Shown here: positions 8,394-17,662 of the stretch, one piece after another
Position numbering within the stretch: the first letter of the stretch is position 1
Layout of the letters: every line of letters begins with the position of its first letter
NCBI RefSeq assembly: GCF_026342405.1
Contig: NZ_JAPEMU010000001.1
Coordinates: 434,001 to 498,000, forward strand
Length of the DNA stretch: 64,000 bases
Origin: Kitasatospora sp. NBC_00240
GTDB taxonomy: Bacteria; Actinomycetota; Actinomycetes; Streptomycetales; Streptomycetaceae
Direction of reading: 5' to 3'
The notes under the pieces: generated by a model
What the model saw: the letters and a program-made list of their open reading frames with translations, nothing else
Told to the model about the DNA's origin: nothing
Database searches by the model: none
Position numbers and translations under genes: made by a program

Positions 8394-8801
8394 ATGACGC
8401 CTGTCCCCGTGCTGCCCGCAGGGGCCGCCTGGTACGACACGGGCAGCACGGTCTTCCGCTACGCCGCCCGGGCCGACGGACGCTGGTGGGTCCTGCGGCT
8501 CAACGACTTCCCTGAGCATCCCCTCTTCACCCTGTTCGTCGACGCAGCGGTCGTCGGTGACATCGACGACCTCCCCGCCGCCTGGCGGCTGACACCACGG
8601 GCGGCGCTCCCCGTTCTCGACGCGCCGGACCGTGCCGAGATGCTGCGCCTCATGAGCGGTCTCGGCCCCTACGGTGCGGAGGCCGGCACGCCGTGCACGG
8701 GTGACTGGTGCACCTGCAGCCTCCTCACCGACGACTACGCCGCCCGGCCGAGCACCTCGCCAGGGGATTCCGTGGAGGACACCGGGTCGGCGCCTTCGTG
8801 A
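8394..8801 (+). CDS. Conserved hypothetical protein
   Basis: A 135-residue cytoplasmic protein of unrecognised family. The sequence alternates hydrophobic and charged stretches, with WWVLRLNDFPEHPLFTLFVD and GDIDDLPAAW, then a cysteine cluster (CTGDWCTC) near residue 105 and a Ser/Thr-rich tail. The ATG at 8394 is the first credible start; no strong ribosome site is seen. The composition is coding-like and the protein looks soluble. I recognise no catalytic motif. Confidence 0.6.
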   Translation: MTPVPVLPAGAAWYDTGSTVFRYAARADGRWWVLRLNDFPEHPLFTLFVDAAVVGDIDDLPAAWRLTPRAALPVLDAPDRAEMLRLMSGLGPYGAEAGTPCTGDWCTCSLLTDDYAARPSTSPGDSVEDTGSAPS

Positions 8802-8867
8802 GCGGACTCCCTCCGAAGGCGGGCGCCCCGAGCCCCGAGGTCCGGACCACCCGGTATGCCGGAATGC

Positions 8868-9029
8868 TCAGTGGAACCAGCAGTGGAGGTTGCCTCCCGT
8901 GGCTGCGGCGCTCGTGGCGAGCCGTGCGACTGCTCTTACCAGGGCCGGGGGATCGTCGTCGGTCATCTCGTCGCCGTCCTCACGGCGGAGCCGCTCGGCC
9001 CAGCGGGCCGCGAGTTGCTCCAACTCCAC
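8868..9029 (-). pseudogene. Possible gene remnant, C-terminal fragment
   Basis: The minus-strand frame from a GTG at 9029 to the TGA at 8868 encodes 53 residues (ending ATGGNLHCWFH) with coding-like composition, including ELEQLAARWAERLRREDGDE. Upstream, coding-like sequence continues in a different frame (VRGLVCWACEVFRW, near 9045-9090), suggesting one frameshift in a small protein. No ribosome site precedes 9029. It may alternatively be a real small protein. Confidence 0.35.
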
Positions 9030-9290
9030 CGGCCGGGCCGACGCGCCACCGGAACACCTCGCACGCCCAGCACACGAGCCCGCGTACGGGGACGGCGCTC
9101 ACCCGGCACGGCGCCGCCGGACGGACGAATACGGCCGATCGCGCGGACTTGCTGCCATCATCGGAAAGGGCCCGGCCGGTCGCCGGCCACGCCGGGCGCC
9201 CGCCGCCCGGGTCCTCCCCACGCCAAGCCCCAGCCACCGCATCCCCGTCGAGCGCCGGCACCCACCGGCGGGACGGCACCGAGGAGCACC

Positions 9291-10640
9291 TTGACGTCAC
9301 CGAACGGGCCGGCCGCGGACCCTGCCGCCGCCGCCCTCCTCGCGGACCCCTTCGGCCCGCTGCGGAGCAGGGGCTATCTGATGCTCCTGGTCGTGGCCGC
9401 CGTCCTCGGCGTCGTCCTGTCGGCGGGTGCGTACGGCTTCCTCCGGGCGGTCACCGAGCTCCAGGACGCGGTGTACACGGACCTGCCGAAGGCCCTCGGC
9501 TTCGACGGGGCACCGGTGTGGTGGCCGCTCCCCCTCCTCGGGGTGGCCGGTGTCCTGGTCGCACTGACGGTCCGGTACCTGCCGGGCAACGGCGGACACC
9601 AGCCGGCCGAGGGGCTGAACACCAAGGGCGCGCCGCCGGCGGCGGACCTCCCGGGCATCCTGCTGGCGGCGATGTTCTCCCTCGGCCTCGGCGCGGTCGT
9701 CGGCCCGGAGGCCCCGCTCATCGCGCTCGGCGGCGGCATCGCGCTGTACCTGTTCCGGCTGATCAGGCCCGACGCCGACAAGACGACCCAGGCGGTGGTG
9801 GCGGCCTCCGGCAGTTTCGCCGCCATCAGCGCCCTGCTCGGCTCGCCACTGCTCGGGGCGTTCCTGCTGATGGAGGCGTCCGGCCTCGGCGGGCCGATGC
9901 TCGGCATCGTGCTGTTGCCGGGCCTGCTGGCCTCAGGTGTCGGCTCGCTGGTCTTCACCGGCATCGGCTCCTGGACCGGGGTGGGCAACGGCTCGCTGGT
10001 GATCCCGAGCCTGCCCGAGGTGAGCCGGCCCGATCTGGGCCAGTTCGGCTGGGCGCTGGTGATCGGTGTCGCCTCGGCCTTCCTCGGCATCGGGATCCAG
10101 CGGACGGCGCTGCGTCTGCAGGAGCGGGTGAACGGCTCCCGGCTGTTCTGGACGCCGGTGATGGGCCTGGTCACGGCCGGGGTGGCGATCGCCTACGCCG
10201 AGGGGACCGGCAAGGACTTCTCCGAGGTGCTGTTCTCCGGCCAGAGCGAGCTGCCACAGCTCCTGCTGCACACGGACAGCTACACCGCGGGCGCGCTGGT
10301 CCTGCTGGTCGCCTGCAAGAGCATCGGCTACTGCGTCTGCCTCTCGGCGTTCCGCGGCGGGCCGATCTTCCCGGCTCTGTTCATCGGCGCGGCCGGCGGG
10401 ATCGCCCTCTCCCACCTGCCCGGGCTCCCGTTCGTGACCGGCGCCGCGATGGGCATGGGGGCGATGTCGGTGGCGCTGCTGCGGCTGCCGATGACCGCCG
10501 TCCTGCTCGCCACGCTGCTGCTCGGAGCGGACGGGGTGACGGTGATGCCGCTGGTGATCGTGGCCGTGGTGGTGTGTCACGTCACCGCGTCCAGGCTGGT
10601 CCCGCCCCCGGCCAAAAAGCCGGTGCCCGCCCAGGCCTGA
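9291..10640 (+). CDS. ClC-family chloride channel/transporter
   Basis: A 449-residue integral membrane protein. The TTG start at 9291 is chosen because GAGGAG sits at 9281-9286 and the preceding frame lacks coding character. About ten hydrophobic helices are visible. The ClC signature segments are GAVVGPEAPLIALGGG (the GREGP-equivalent) and FRGGPIFPALFIG (GxFxP). It would carry chloride or another small anion, as channel or proton antiporter; the choice cannot be made from the sequence. It stands alone, convergent with the ROK gene. Confidence 0.88.
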   Translation: MTSPNGPAADPAAAALLADPFGPLRSRGYLMLLVVAAVLGVVLSAGAYGFLRAVTELQDAVYTDLPKALGFDGAPVWWPLPLLGVAGVLVALTVRYLPGNGGHQPAEGLNTKGAPPAADLPGILLAAMFSLGLGAVVGPEAPLIALGGGIALYLFRLIRPDADKTTQAVVAASGSFAAISALLGSPLLGAFLLMEASGLGGPMLGIVLLPGLLASGVGSLVFTGIGSWTGVGNGSLVIPSLPEVSRPDLGQFGWALVIGVASAFLGIGIQRTALRLQERVNGSRLFWTPVMGLVTAGVAIAYAEGTGKDFSEVLFSGQSELPQLLLHTDSYTAGALVLLVACKSIGYCVCLSAFRGGPIFPALFIGAAGGIALSHLPGLPFVTGAAMGMGAMSVALLRLPMTAVLLATLLLGADGVTVMPLVIVAVVVCHVTASRLVPPPAKKPVPAQA

Positions 10641-10701
10641 CGGAGCCCCGGCCTGACGGAGCCCCGGCCGGGCCCGCGGCGCGCCGGGCGGCGCCGTCCG
10701 G

Positions 10702-11994
10702 CTACACCTGCTCCGCGCCCGGCTCCTCGTGGGTGATCGTCGCCCGTACCCGGACCCCGGAGGGGTCGTTGAAGAGCGGTTCGAGGGTGAGCTGCGCACC
10801 GCCCTGGGCCGCGTTGGAGAGTCCGAGCGTCGAGGCGGCCACCACCACCCGCGGCGCGGCGGGCGAGATCCGGCGCGCGTCGACGAGTTGCTGCGCCTCG
10901 TCCACCAGGTACCGGCCGAAGACCGCGAAGTACCCGCCGAGGACGATCCGCGAGGGGTTCAGCACGTCCACCAGGACGCTGAGGCCGAGCGAGAGGTCGG
11001 CGGCGATCACGGCCAGCGCGGCGAGGGTGCGCGGCTCGCCCGCCTCGGCCCGGGCGAGCAGTTCGTCCAGGCGCTCGGCCAGGTCGACCGAGCGGTCGTG
11101 CACCCGGTCGGCGGGATCCGCGGCCGCGTCCAGGAAGGCCTGGAGTCCGACGGCCACCTCCCAGCAGCCGGTCCGCCCGCAGGCGCAGGGCCGGTCGAGG
11201 CGGTCGAGCTTCATGTGCCCGATCTCCGAGCCGCTCAGCAGCGTGCCCCCGGAGATGCTGGCCCCGCCGACGCCGATCCCGCCGCTGACGTACACCAGCT
11301 CGTGGATGTCGGTGCCCCGGGCGGCCACGTACTCCGCGAGGGCGCCGGACGCCGCGTCGTTCTCGACCAGGACGGGCGGGCAGCCGGGCCCGAGCAGGGC
11401 GCGCAGTTCGTCGGCGACCCGGACGTCGTGCCAGCCGAAGTTGGTCGCCACCCGGACCGTCCCGGAGGCGGCGTCCACCGAGCCCTGGCTGACCAGGGTG
11501 ACGCCGACGGTGCCCATCCCGCGCTTCTCCACCGCGCGTAGGCTCTCGGTGACCAGTTCGGCGACCGCGGTCAGGGCGGCGCGCGGCGGCAGGGAGGCCA
11601 CGTCGAGGGCCCGGCGACCCTCGTGGACGACGGCGCCGCGCAGGTTCACCGCCGTCACGGTGATGTGGTCGACCCCGATCTCGGCGCCGATCCCGCAGAT
11701 CCAGCGGCCGTCGAGGTCGACCATCCGGTGCGGGCGGCCGACCGCGCCGGCTCGGTCCAGCTCGCCCTCGCGCACCAGTCCGCGCTGGATCAGGTCGGCG
11801 ACCAGGACGGAGACGGTCGCCTTGGGCAGGCCGGTGGAGCTGGCGATCCGGGTCCGCGACTGCTCGCCGTTCTCGCGCAGATGGCGCAGGACGACGCCCA
11901 GGTTGTTCCGGCGCAGGGACGCCTTGTCGGCGGCCTCCGGGTAGCTGGACTTCCCGCCACCGTTGCGCGTGGTGCTCCGCTGCTCCTGCCGCAC
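10702..11994 (-). CDS. ROK-family transcriptional regulator
   Basis: A 430-residue repressor with a MarR-like winged helix at about 25-90 (SRTRIASSTGLPKATVSVLV) and a C-terminal ROK sugar-sensing domain. The ROK zinc motif reads CACGRTGCWE, and the fold has the YVSGGIGVGGASISGG phosphate-loop region. The GTG start at 11994 has GGAGGAG immediately upstream. It is divergent from the importer operon at 12380, with two interrupted palindromes between them, so it probably represses that operon and itself. The inducer is unknown; there is no clue to a kinase role. Confidence 0.9.
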   Translation of the reverse strand: MRQEQRSTTRNGGGKSSYPEAADKASLRRNNLGVVLRHLRENGEQSRTRIASSTGLPKATVSVLVADLIQRGLVREGELDRAGAVGRPHRMVDLDGRWICGIGAEIGVDHITVTAVNLRGAVVHEGRRALDVASLPPRAALTAVAELVTESLRAVEKRGMGTVGVTLVSQGSVDAASGTVRVATNFGWHDVRVADELRALLGPGCPPVLVENDAASGALAEYVAARGTDIHELVYVSGGIGVGGASISGGTLLSGSEIGHMKLDRLDRPCACGRTGCWEVAVGLQAFLDAAADPADRVHDRSVDLAERLDELLARAEAGEPRTLAALAVIAADLSLGLSVLVDVLNPSRIVLGGYFAVFGRYLVDEAQQLVDARRISPAAPRVVVAASTLGLSNAAQGGAQLTLEPLFNDPSGVRVRATITHEEPGAEQV

Positions 11995-12116
11995 GTGTTC
12001 TCCTCCTGCTGGGCCCGCGACCACTCTGGCCGTCCCCCTCGGGTGCTTCAAGACCGTCCGGGCGCTCCCCGTCCCGGCCACGCCGGCCCAGGGTGTCGGG
12101 CCTCGCACACGAGCCA

Positions 12117-12143
12117 TATTAGTTGGTGCAGTACGTAAAATAA
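12117..12143 (-). promoter_or_regulatory. ROK-type operator overlapping the regulator's own promoter
   Basis: On the minus strand TTATTTT is followed 12 nt later by AACTAA, the same arrangement as the site at 12273-12303. TTGTGT and TTATTT, 17 bp apart on the minus strand, form a weak promoter for the ROK gene that this site overlaps. Autoregulation is inferred. Confidence 0.5.
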
Positions 12144-12260
12144 CCCCTGGCCTGGGCCTGACACAACGGAACACCAGAAGTCGGCCACCGAGGCCCGCCG
12201 GACGAGGCCCAGCAGTGCCCCCGGCGTGATCACCGCTGGAGATTCGTTCCTCCGAACCTC

Positions 12261-12303
12261 TTGACGATCCTGCCTTTAATTCACACACTAGCTCAACTAA
12301 AGG
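12261..12303 (+). promoter_or_regulatory. Promoter and ROK operator of the second sugar operon
   Basis: TTGACG at 12261-12266 is a likely -35. CCTTTAATT (12273-12281) and AACTAAAGG (12295-12303) form an interrupted inverted repeat with a 13-bp spacer and one mismatch, covering the expected -10 region. This matches the general look of ROK operators (TTTAxTT...AAxTAAA). Confidence 0.65.
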
Positions 12304-12379
12304 CCCAGTACGTTCCGTGGCCCCACCCCCGTGCAGCAGCCGCCGAGCGTCCGGCGGCGATCCGAGAGGACCTTCCCCC

Positions 12380-13684
12380 ATGAAGAACCGCGCGTTCAGA
12401 ACCGTCACCCTCGCCGTGGCGATCGCCTCGCTGGCCGGCACCGCCGCCTGCGGCTCCGGCGGGTCGGCCGGGTCCACGGACAAGGCGTCCGGTCCGGTGA
12501 AGATCGAGTTCTGGGGCTGGGCCCCCGGCTACGAGAAGTCGGTGGAGCTCTTCAACTCATCCCACCCGGGCATCCAGGTCACCTACAGCAAGATCTCGCC
12601 CGGCTCCAAGGGCGGCTACACCAAGATGCTCAGCGCGGTGAAGGCGGGCAACGCGCCGTGTGTGGGGTCGGTCGGCTTCGAGACGCTGCCGACGTTCGCC
12701 GCGGCCGGGGCGCTGCAGGACGCCACTGCCGCCGCCCCCTACGCCAAGGAGTACGCCCCCTCGGCCTTCGCGCAGTCCGGGGTCGCCGGGCACACCTACG
12801 GCCTGCCCGTGGACATCGCCCCGATGGGCCTGATCTACCGCAAGGACCTGTTCGCCAAGTACGGGATCACCACCGCGCCGAAGACCTGGGACGAGTACGC
12901 CGCCGACGCCGCCCTCATCCACGCCGCCGACCCCAACGCCTACATCGGCTACTTCGGCAACGACGCCTACAACTTCGCCGGACTCGCCGCCCAGGCCGGC
13001 GCCAAGTGGTTCGGCACCAGCGGCGACAAGTGGACGGTCGACGTGAACGACCCCGCGACGAAGAAGGTCACCGCCTTCTGGCAGGGCCTGATCGACAAGA
13101 AGCTGGTCAAGGTGGTGCCGAGCTTCGACACCGCGCTCTACAAGGGCATGGGCGAGGGCACCATCCTCTCCGACGTCAACGCCGTGTGGGACACCCCGAT
13201 CCTCGCCGACAGCGTCAAGCAGACCACCGGCAACTGGGCGGTCGCCCCGATGCCGGTCTGGGACACCGCCAAGCCCGCCTCCGGCAACGCCGGCGGCACC
13301 CCCAACGCCGTGCTCAAGGGCTGCGCCCACGTCAAGGAGGCCGTCGAGTTCTCGCACTGGTTCGGCACCGACCAGGCCAGCGTGACCAACCTGATCAAGG
13401 CCACCGGCATCTACCCCGCCGCGCTGTCCGCGCTCGACAACCCGGCCCTCACCGAGCCGGACCCGTTCTACGGCGGCCAGAAGATCTTCGACGTGTTCAA
13501 GGAGAGCGCCGCCCGGGTCGACCCGAGCTTCCAGTGGGGCCCGGTGATGACCAAGACCTCCGGCGCGCTCGGCGACGGCCTCGGCAAGGCCGGCGCCGGC
13601 AGCACCAGCCTGGACGCGGCGCTGTCCGACACCCAGGCCCAGACCGTGTCCGAGATGAAGACCCAGGGCATGGAAATCGGCTGA
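12380..13684 (+). CDS. Sugar ABC transporter substrate-binding lipoprotein
   Basis: A 434-residue family-1 binding protein. The ATG at 12380 follows GAGAGGA at 12364-12370. The lipoprotein signal ends GTAAC. The mature protein starts KIEFWGWAPGYEKSVELF and keeps family landmarks such as YRKDLFAKYGITTAPKTWDE and GIYPAAL. It is related to, but clearly distinct from, the protein at 3031-4347. It leads an operon of two permeases, a DUF5107 protein and a secreted lectin-like protein. The ligand is unknown, probably an oligosaccharide released by that secreted protein. Confidence 0.92.
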   Translation: MKNRAFRTVTLAVAIASLAGTAACGSGGSAGSTDKASGPVKIEFWGWAPGYEKSVELFNSSHPGIQVTYSKISPGSKGGYTKMLSAVKAGNAPCVGSVGFETLPTFAAAGALQDATAAAPYAKEYAPSAFAQSGVAGHTYGLPVDIAPMGLIYRKDLFAKYGITTAPKTWDEYAADAALIHAADPNAYIGYFGNDAYNFAGLAAQAGAKWFGTSGDKWTVDVNDPATKKVTAFWQGLIDKKLVKVVPSFDTALYKGMGEGTILSDVNAVWDTPILADSVKQTTGNWAVAPMPVWDTAKPASGNAGGTPNAVLKGCAHVKEAVEFSHWFGTDQASVTNLIKATGIYPAALSALDNPALTEPDPFYGGQKIFDVFKESAARVDPSFQWGPVMTKTSGALGDGLGKAGAGSTSLDAALSDTQAQTVSEMKTQGMEIG

Positions 13685-13686
13685 CC

Positions 13687-14664
13687 ATGCACCCCGCACC
13701 CACCACCACCACGACGGCTCCGGCGCGGCCCACCGGGCCCGCCCCGGCCACCCCGCCACCGGACGCCCCGCGGGGCCGCGCCGTCGACTGGCGCCGCTGG
13801 ACCCCGCTCGGTTTCCTGCTCCCGTTCGGCTCCCTGTTCCTGATCACCTTCATCGCGCCGATCTGCTACGCCGTCCACCAGAGCCTGTTCAAGCTGCACC
13901 GCTCCGGCCTCGGGCTCACTCCCCCGACCACGGTCTTCACCGGGCTCTCCAACTACACCGAAGCGCTGGCGGACGAGGCGTTCACCTCCTCGGTGGTGCG
14001 GGTGCTGCTGATCGGCGCCGTCCAGGTACCGCTGATGCTGGGCCTGGCCCTGCTGCTGGCCCTGCTGCTCGATGCCCGCCGCACGCCCGGCAAGCGGTTC
14101 TTCCGGCTGGCCTTCTTCCTGCCGTACGCCATCCCCGGCGTGATCGGCGGCCTGATGTGGTCCTTCCTCTACCAGCCGGACGTCAGCCCGATCGCCGACG
14201 CGCTCGCCGGCATCGGCCTGCACGTCGACTTCACCTCGGACAGCTGGCTGCCCTGGTCGGTCGGCAACATCCTCACCTGGGGCTGGACCGGCTACAACAT
14301 GATCGTCATCCACTCCGCGCTCAAGGCCATCCCCGGCGAGCTGACCGAGGCCGCCGCACTGGACGGCTGCACCGGCTGGCGCCTCGCCTGGCACGTCAAG
14401 ATCCCGCTGGTGCGGCCCGCCCTGCTGATGACCACGGTGTTCTCCATCATCGGCACCGCCCAGCTCTACAACGAGCCGGTCGTGATGAAGGCCGTCGCGC
14501 CCAACCTCTCCAGCAGCTGGACGCCGATCATGGCGGCCCAGAACGAGGTGGCGGCGAACAACTACCACGCGGCGGCGACCCGTTCGGTGATCCTGGCGCT
14601 GGTGATCTTCGTCCTCTCGTTCGGATTCATGCGGTTCGTCAACAAGCGCGGAGCGGCACTATGA
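13687..14664 (+). CDS. Sugar ABC transporter permease, MalF type
   Basis: A 325-residue permease. A Pro/Thr-rich cytosolic leader of about 40 residues precedes six predicted helices (first GFLLPFGSLFLITFIAP). The EAA-like loop reads LTEAAALDGCTGWRL. The start is 2 bp beyond the binding-protein stop, and its own stop overlaps the next start by 4 bp, so the three genes are tightly coupled. Confidence 0.92.
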   Translation: MHPAPTTTTTAPARPTGPAPATPPPDAPRGRAVDWRRWTPLGFLLPFGSLFLITFIAPICYAVHQSLFKLHRSGLGLTPPTTVFTGLSNYTEALADEAFTSSVVRVLLIGAVQVPLMLGLALLLALLLDARRTPGKRFFRLAFFLPYAIPGVIGGLMWSFLYQPDVSPIADALAGIGLHVDFTSDSWLPWSVGNILTWGWTGYNMIVIHSALKAIPGELTEAAALDGCTGWRLAWHVKIPLVRPALLMTTVFSIIGTAQLYNEPVVMKAVAPNLSSSWTPIMAAQNEVAANNYHAAATRSVILALVIFVLSFGFMRFVNKRGAAL

Positions 14665-15503
14665 GGACCACACGTCCCGCCGGCCGCATCGGGGTGCTCG
14701 CCGTCCTGGTGCTCGCGGCGGTCTACTCCCTGCTCCCGGTGTGGTGGCTGGTCGTCTCCGCGACCAAGGGCAGCAGCGATCTCTTCGCCAGCAACGGGTT
14801 CTGGTTCGCCGGGCGCTTCGAGCTGGTCGACAACATCTCCGACCTGCTGGGTGTCCAGGACGGCATCTACGGGCGCTGGCTGCTCAACAGCCTGCTCTAC
14901 GCGGTGGGCGGCGCCGTCACGGCCACGCTGCTGTCCGCGATGGCGGGCTACGTGCTCGCGAAATACACCTTCCGGGGCCGCGAGGCGGTGTTCAACACCG
15001 TGCTGGGCGCCATCCTGCTGCCCGCCCCGCTGTTCGCGCTGCCGCTCTACCTGATGTTCTCCGCCACCCACATCGTGAACACCTTCTGGGCGGTGTTCAT
15101 CCCCAGCATCGTCAGCCCGTTCGGCGTGTACCTCTCGCGGATCTACGCCGCCGCCGCGGTTCCCGACGAACTGCTGGAGGCCGGACGGATCGACGGCGCG
15201 GGCGAGTTCAGGATCTTCCGGTCGATCGCCCTGCGGGTCCTCCAGCCCTCGCTGGTCACGATCTTCCTGTTCCAGTTCGTGACGATCTGGACCAACTACC
15301 TGCTGCCCTCGCTGATGCTCGCCGACGACCGGCTGCAGCCGGTCACGGTCGGCCTGGTCGCCTGGAAGGAACAGCGCGGCCAGACCGTCCCCTACAACCT
15401 GATCATCACCGGCGCGCTGATCTCCGTGATCCCGATCGTGGTGATGTTCCTCCTGCTGCAGCGCTACTGGAAGGCCGGACTCACCTCCGGCAGCGTCAAG
15501 TAG
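14661..15503 (+). CDS. Sugar ABC transporter permease, MalG type
   Basis: A 280-residue permease with six helices; the EAA loop reads LLEAGRIDGAGEFRIFRSI and the TNYLLPSLML segment is typical. The ATG at 14661 overlaps the preceding stop (ATGA). It completes the importer; as in region 1, no dedicated ATPase gene is present and a shared one is presumed. Confidence 0.92.
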   Translation: MRTTRPAGRIGVLAVLVLAAVYSLLPVWWLVVSATKGSSDLFASNGFWFAGRFELVDNISDLLGVQDGIYGRWLLNSLLYAVGGAVTATLLSAMAGYVLAKYTFRGREAVFNTVLGAILLPAPLFALPLYLMFSATHIVNTFWAVFIPSIVSPFGVYLSRIYAAAAVPDELLEAGRIDGAGEFRIFRSIALRVLQPSLVTIFLFQFVTIWTNYLLPSLMLADDRLQPVTVGLVAWKEQRGQTVPYNLIITGALISVIPIVVMFLLLQRYWKAGLTSGSVK

Positions 15504-15537
15504 CCCACCACACAACCCCGAAGAGGCATGGCAACAG

Positions 15538-17502
15538 ATGAGTGAGCTGCGGCTGACCACCCTGACCCTGCCGACCGCACCGGTCGGCCCGGTCAACCCC
15601 CTCCCCCCGCTGTTCGGCGGCGCCGACCTGCACCAGGTCGAGGACACCACCCTGGCGGACGAGGAGATGCGCCACAACATCGGCTACGGCCGGGTGCCCT
15701 CCGTCATGCCGTACCTGATGCAGGACGGCTACACCCGCGAGCGCGCGCCGGCCGAACACCCGGTGGCGGTGCTGGAGAACGCGACGCTGCGGGCCACCTT
15801 CCTGCTCGGCGCCGGCGGCCGGCTGTGGTCGCTGGTCCACAAGCCGACCGGACGCGAACTCCTCTTCCGCAACCCGGTGTTCCAGCCCGCCAACCTCGCC
15901 CTGCGCGGGGCCTGGCTGGCCGGCGGCGTCGAGTGGAACATCGGCACCATCGGCCACACCCCCACCACCTGCGAGCCCCTGCACGCCGCCCGCGTCACCC
16001 GTCCGGACGGCACCCCGGTGCTGCGGATGTGGGAGTTCGAGCGGATCCGCGGCGTGGTCTTCCAGATCGACGCCTACCTGCCGGACGACTCCCAGGTCCT
16101 GCTGGTGCACATCCGGATCACCAACCCGCTGGACCGCACCGTCCCGATGTACTGGTGGTCCAACATCGCCGTCCCCGAGGCCCCCGACGTACGCGTGCTC
16201 GCCCCCGCCGACGCGGCCTGGCAGTTCTCCTACGACCGCCGGATCCGCCACGTCGGCCTGCCCGCCCCCGACGGCACCGACCTCAGCCGCACCACCCTCT
16301 CCCGGGACGCCGCCGACTACTTCTTCGACGTCCCGGCCGGCCGGCGGCGCTGGGTCACCGCCCTGGACGCCGGCGGCCGCGGCCTGGTCCAGGCCTCCAC
16401 CGAGCGGCTCCGCGGCCGCAAGCTCTTCCTCTGGGGGCAGGGCGAGGGCGGCCGGCACTGGCAGGAATGGCTCGCCGAACCCGGCCACGCCTACCTGGAG
16501 ATCCAGGCCGGCCTCGCCCGCACCCAGCTGGAACACCTGCCGATGCCGGCCGGCGCCCGCTGGTCCTGGGTGGAGGCCTACGGCCTGCTGGAGGCCGACC
16601 CCGGCGCCGTCCACGGCGACGACTGGACGGCCGCCCAGGACGCGGCCCGCACCGGGCTGGACCGGCTCGTCCCGCAGAGTGTCCTGGACGCCGAACTCGA
16701 AGCGGCCGCCCGCTGGGTGGACCAGCGGCCGGACGAACTGCTGCAGGCCGGATCCGGCTGGGGCGCCCTCGAACAGCACCGCCGCCACCGGGCCGGGGAG
16801 GCGCCGCTGACCACCCCCGGCGCGCCCTTCCCCGACCGCGCCCTCGGCCCCGAGCAGGCCCCCTGGCTCGAACTCCTCGACCACGGAAGCATCACCGCCG
16901 CCGACCCCGGCCTCGCACCGGCCTCCTACCAGATCGACCCCGCCTGGCAGGAACCGCTGGGCGCGGCGGACGGCTGGCTCGCCCAGCTCCACCTCGGCAC
17001 CCTGCACGCCCACACCGGCGACCACGAAGCCGCCCGGAAGGCCTGGCTGCACTCCGTCGAGCTCCACCCCACTGCCTGGGCCTGGCGCAGCCTGGCCGCG
17101 CTGGCCGCGCACAGCGGCGACCTCGACGAGGCCGCCCGGGCCTACCGGGAGGCTCTGCGGCTGGCCCCCGCCCTGCTGCCGCTGGTGCTGGAGAGCGCCG
17201 GCGTGCTGCTCCGCGCCGGGCACCCGCGGGAGGTGCTGGAGCGCCTCGAAGCGCTGGACGCGGCTCAGCGCGCGACGGGCCGGGTCCGCTGGACGGAGGC
17301 CCGTGCCGCCCTCCAGGCCGGGGACGTGGAGCGCTGCGGACGCCTGCTGCACGAGGGCATCGAGGTCGCCGACATCCGCGAGGGCGAGGGCTCCCTGCAC
17401 GAGCTCTGGTTCGCCCATCGCGCCGCGCAGCGGAGCGCGCCCGAGGCGGAGCTGCCGAGCGCGTACGACTTCCGGATGCTCGGCGCCGACGCCCCGCACT
17501 GA
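15538..17502 (+). CDS. DUF5107 domain protein with C-terminal tetratricopeptide repeats
   Basis: A 654-residue protein without signal peptide or membrane segments, so cytoplasmic. Residues about 40-380 match DUF5107, which looks like a sugar-binding beta-sandwich: LRATFLLGAGGRLWSLVHKP, GGVEWNIGTIGHTP and MYWWSNIAVPE are prominent, with conserved Trp, Glu and Asn. Residues about 470-610 are TPR-like (AWRSLAALAAHSGDLDEAAR, YREALRLAPALLPL). It starts 34 bp after the permease in a ROK-controlled importer operon, which argues that it processes or binds the imported sugar, perhaps as a glycosidase. The reaction is not known to me and is inferred only from position. Confidence 0.8.
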   Translation: MSELRLTTLTLPTAPVGPVNPLPPLFGGADLHQVEDTTLADEEMRHNIGYGRVPSVMPYLMQDGYTRERAPAEHPVAVLENATLRATFLLGAGGRLWSLVHKPTGRELLFRNPVFQPANLALRGAWLAGGVEWNIGTIGHTPTTCEPLHAARVTRPDGTPVLRMWEFERIRGVVFQIDAYLPDDSQVLLVHIRITNPLDRTVPMYWWSNIAVPEAPDVRVLAPADAAWQFSYDRRIRHVGLPAPDGTDLSRTTLSRDAADYFFDVPAGRRRWVTALDAGGRGLVQASTERLRGRKLFLWGQGEGGRHWQEWLAEPGHAYLEIQAGLARTQLEHLPMPAGARWSWVEAYGLLEADPGAVHGDDWTAAQDAARTGLDRLVPQSVLDAELEAAARWVDQRPDELLQAGSGWGALEQHRRHRAGEAPLTTPGAPFPDRALGPEQAPWLELLDHGSITAADPGLAPASYQIDPAWQEPLGAADGWLAQLHLGTLHAHTGDHEAARKAWLHSVELHPTAWAWRSLAALAAHSGDLDEAARAYREALRLAPALLPLVLESAGVLLRAGHPREVLERLEALDAAQRATGRVRWTEARAALQAGDVERCGRLLHEGIEVADIREGEGSLHELWFAHRAAQRSAPEAELPSAYDFRMLGADAPH

Positions 17503-17662
17503 CGAGGACCCCCACCGACGACGGCCCGGGCCCACATCCCGAGCCGTTCCCCGGCGGCCTGCCACCCGGCCGGCCGCCGGGCGCACCACCCTGCCGTTCC
17601 CTTCCCGCCGATCCCCCACCGCGCCGCTCCGCGCGAGCGGCGTGCCGAGCAGAAGGAGTCCC

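Noticed and set aside
8708..11944. 1078-codon plus-strand open frame
   Set aside because: It spans the ClC gene and antisense of the ROK regulator, is Arg/Pro/Ser-rich and has no domain; the true genes lie in other frames.
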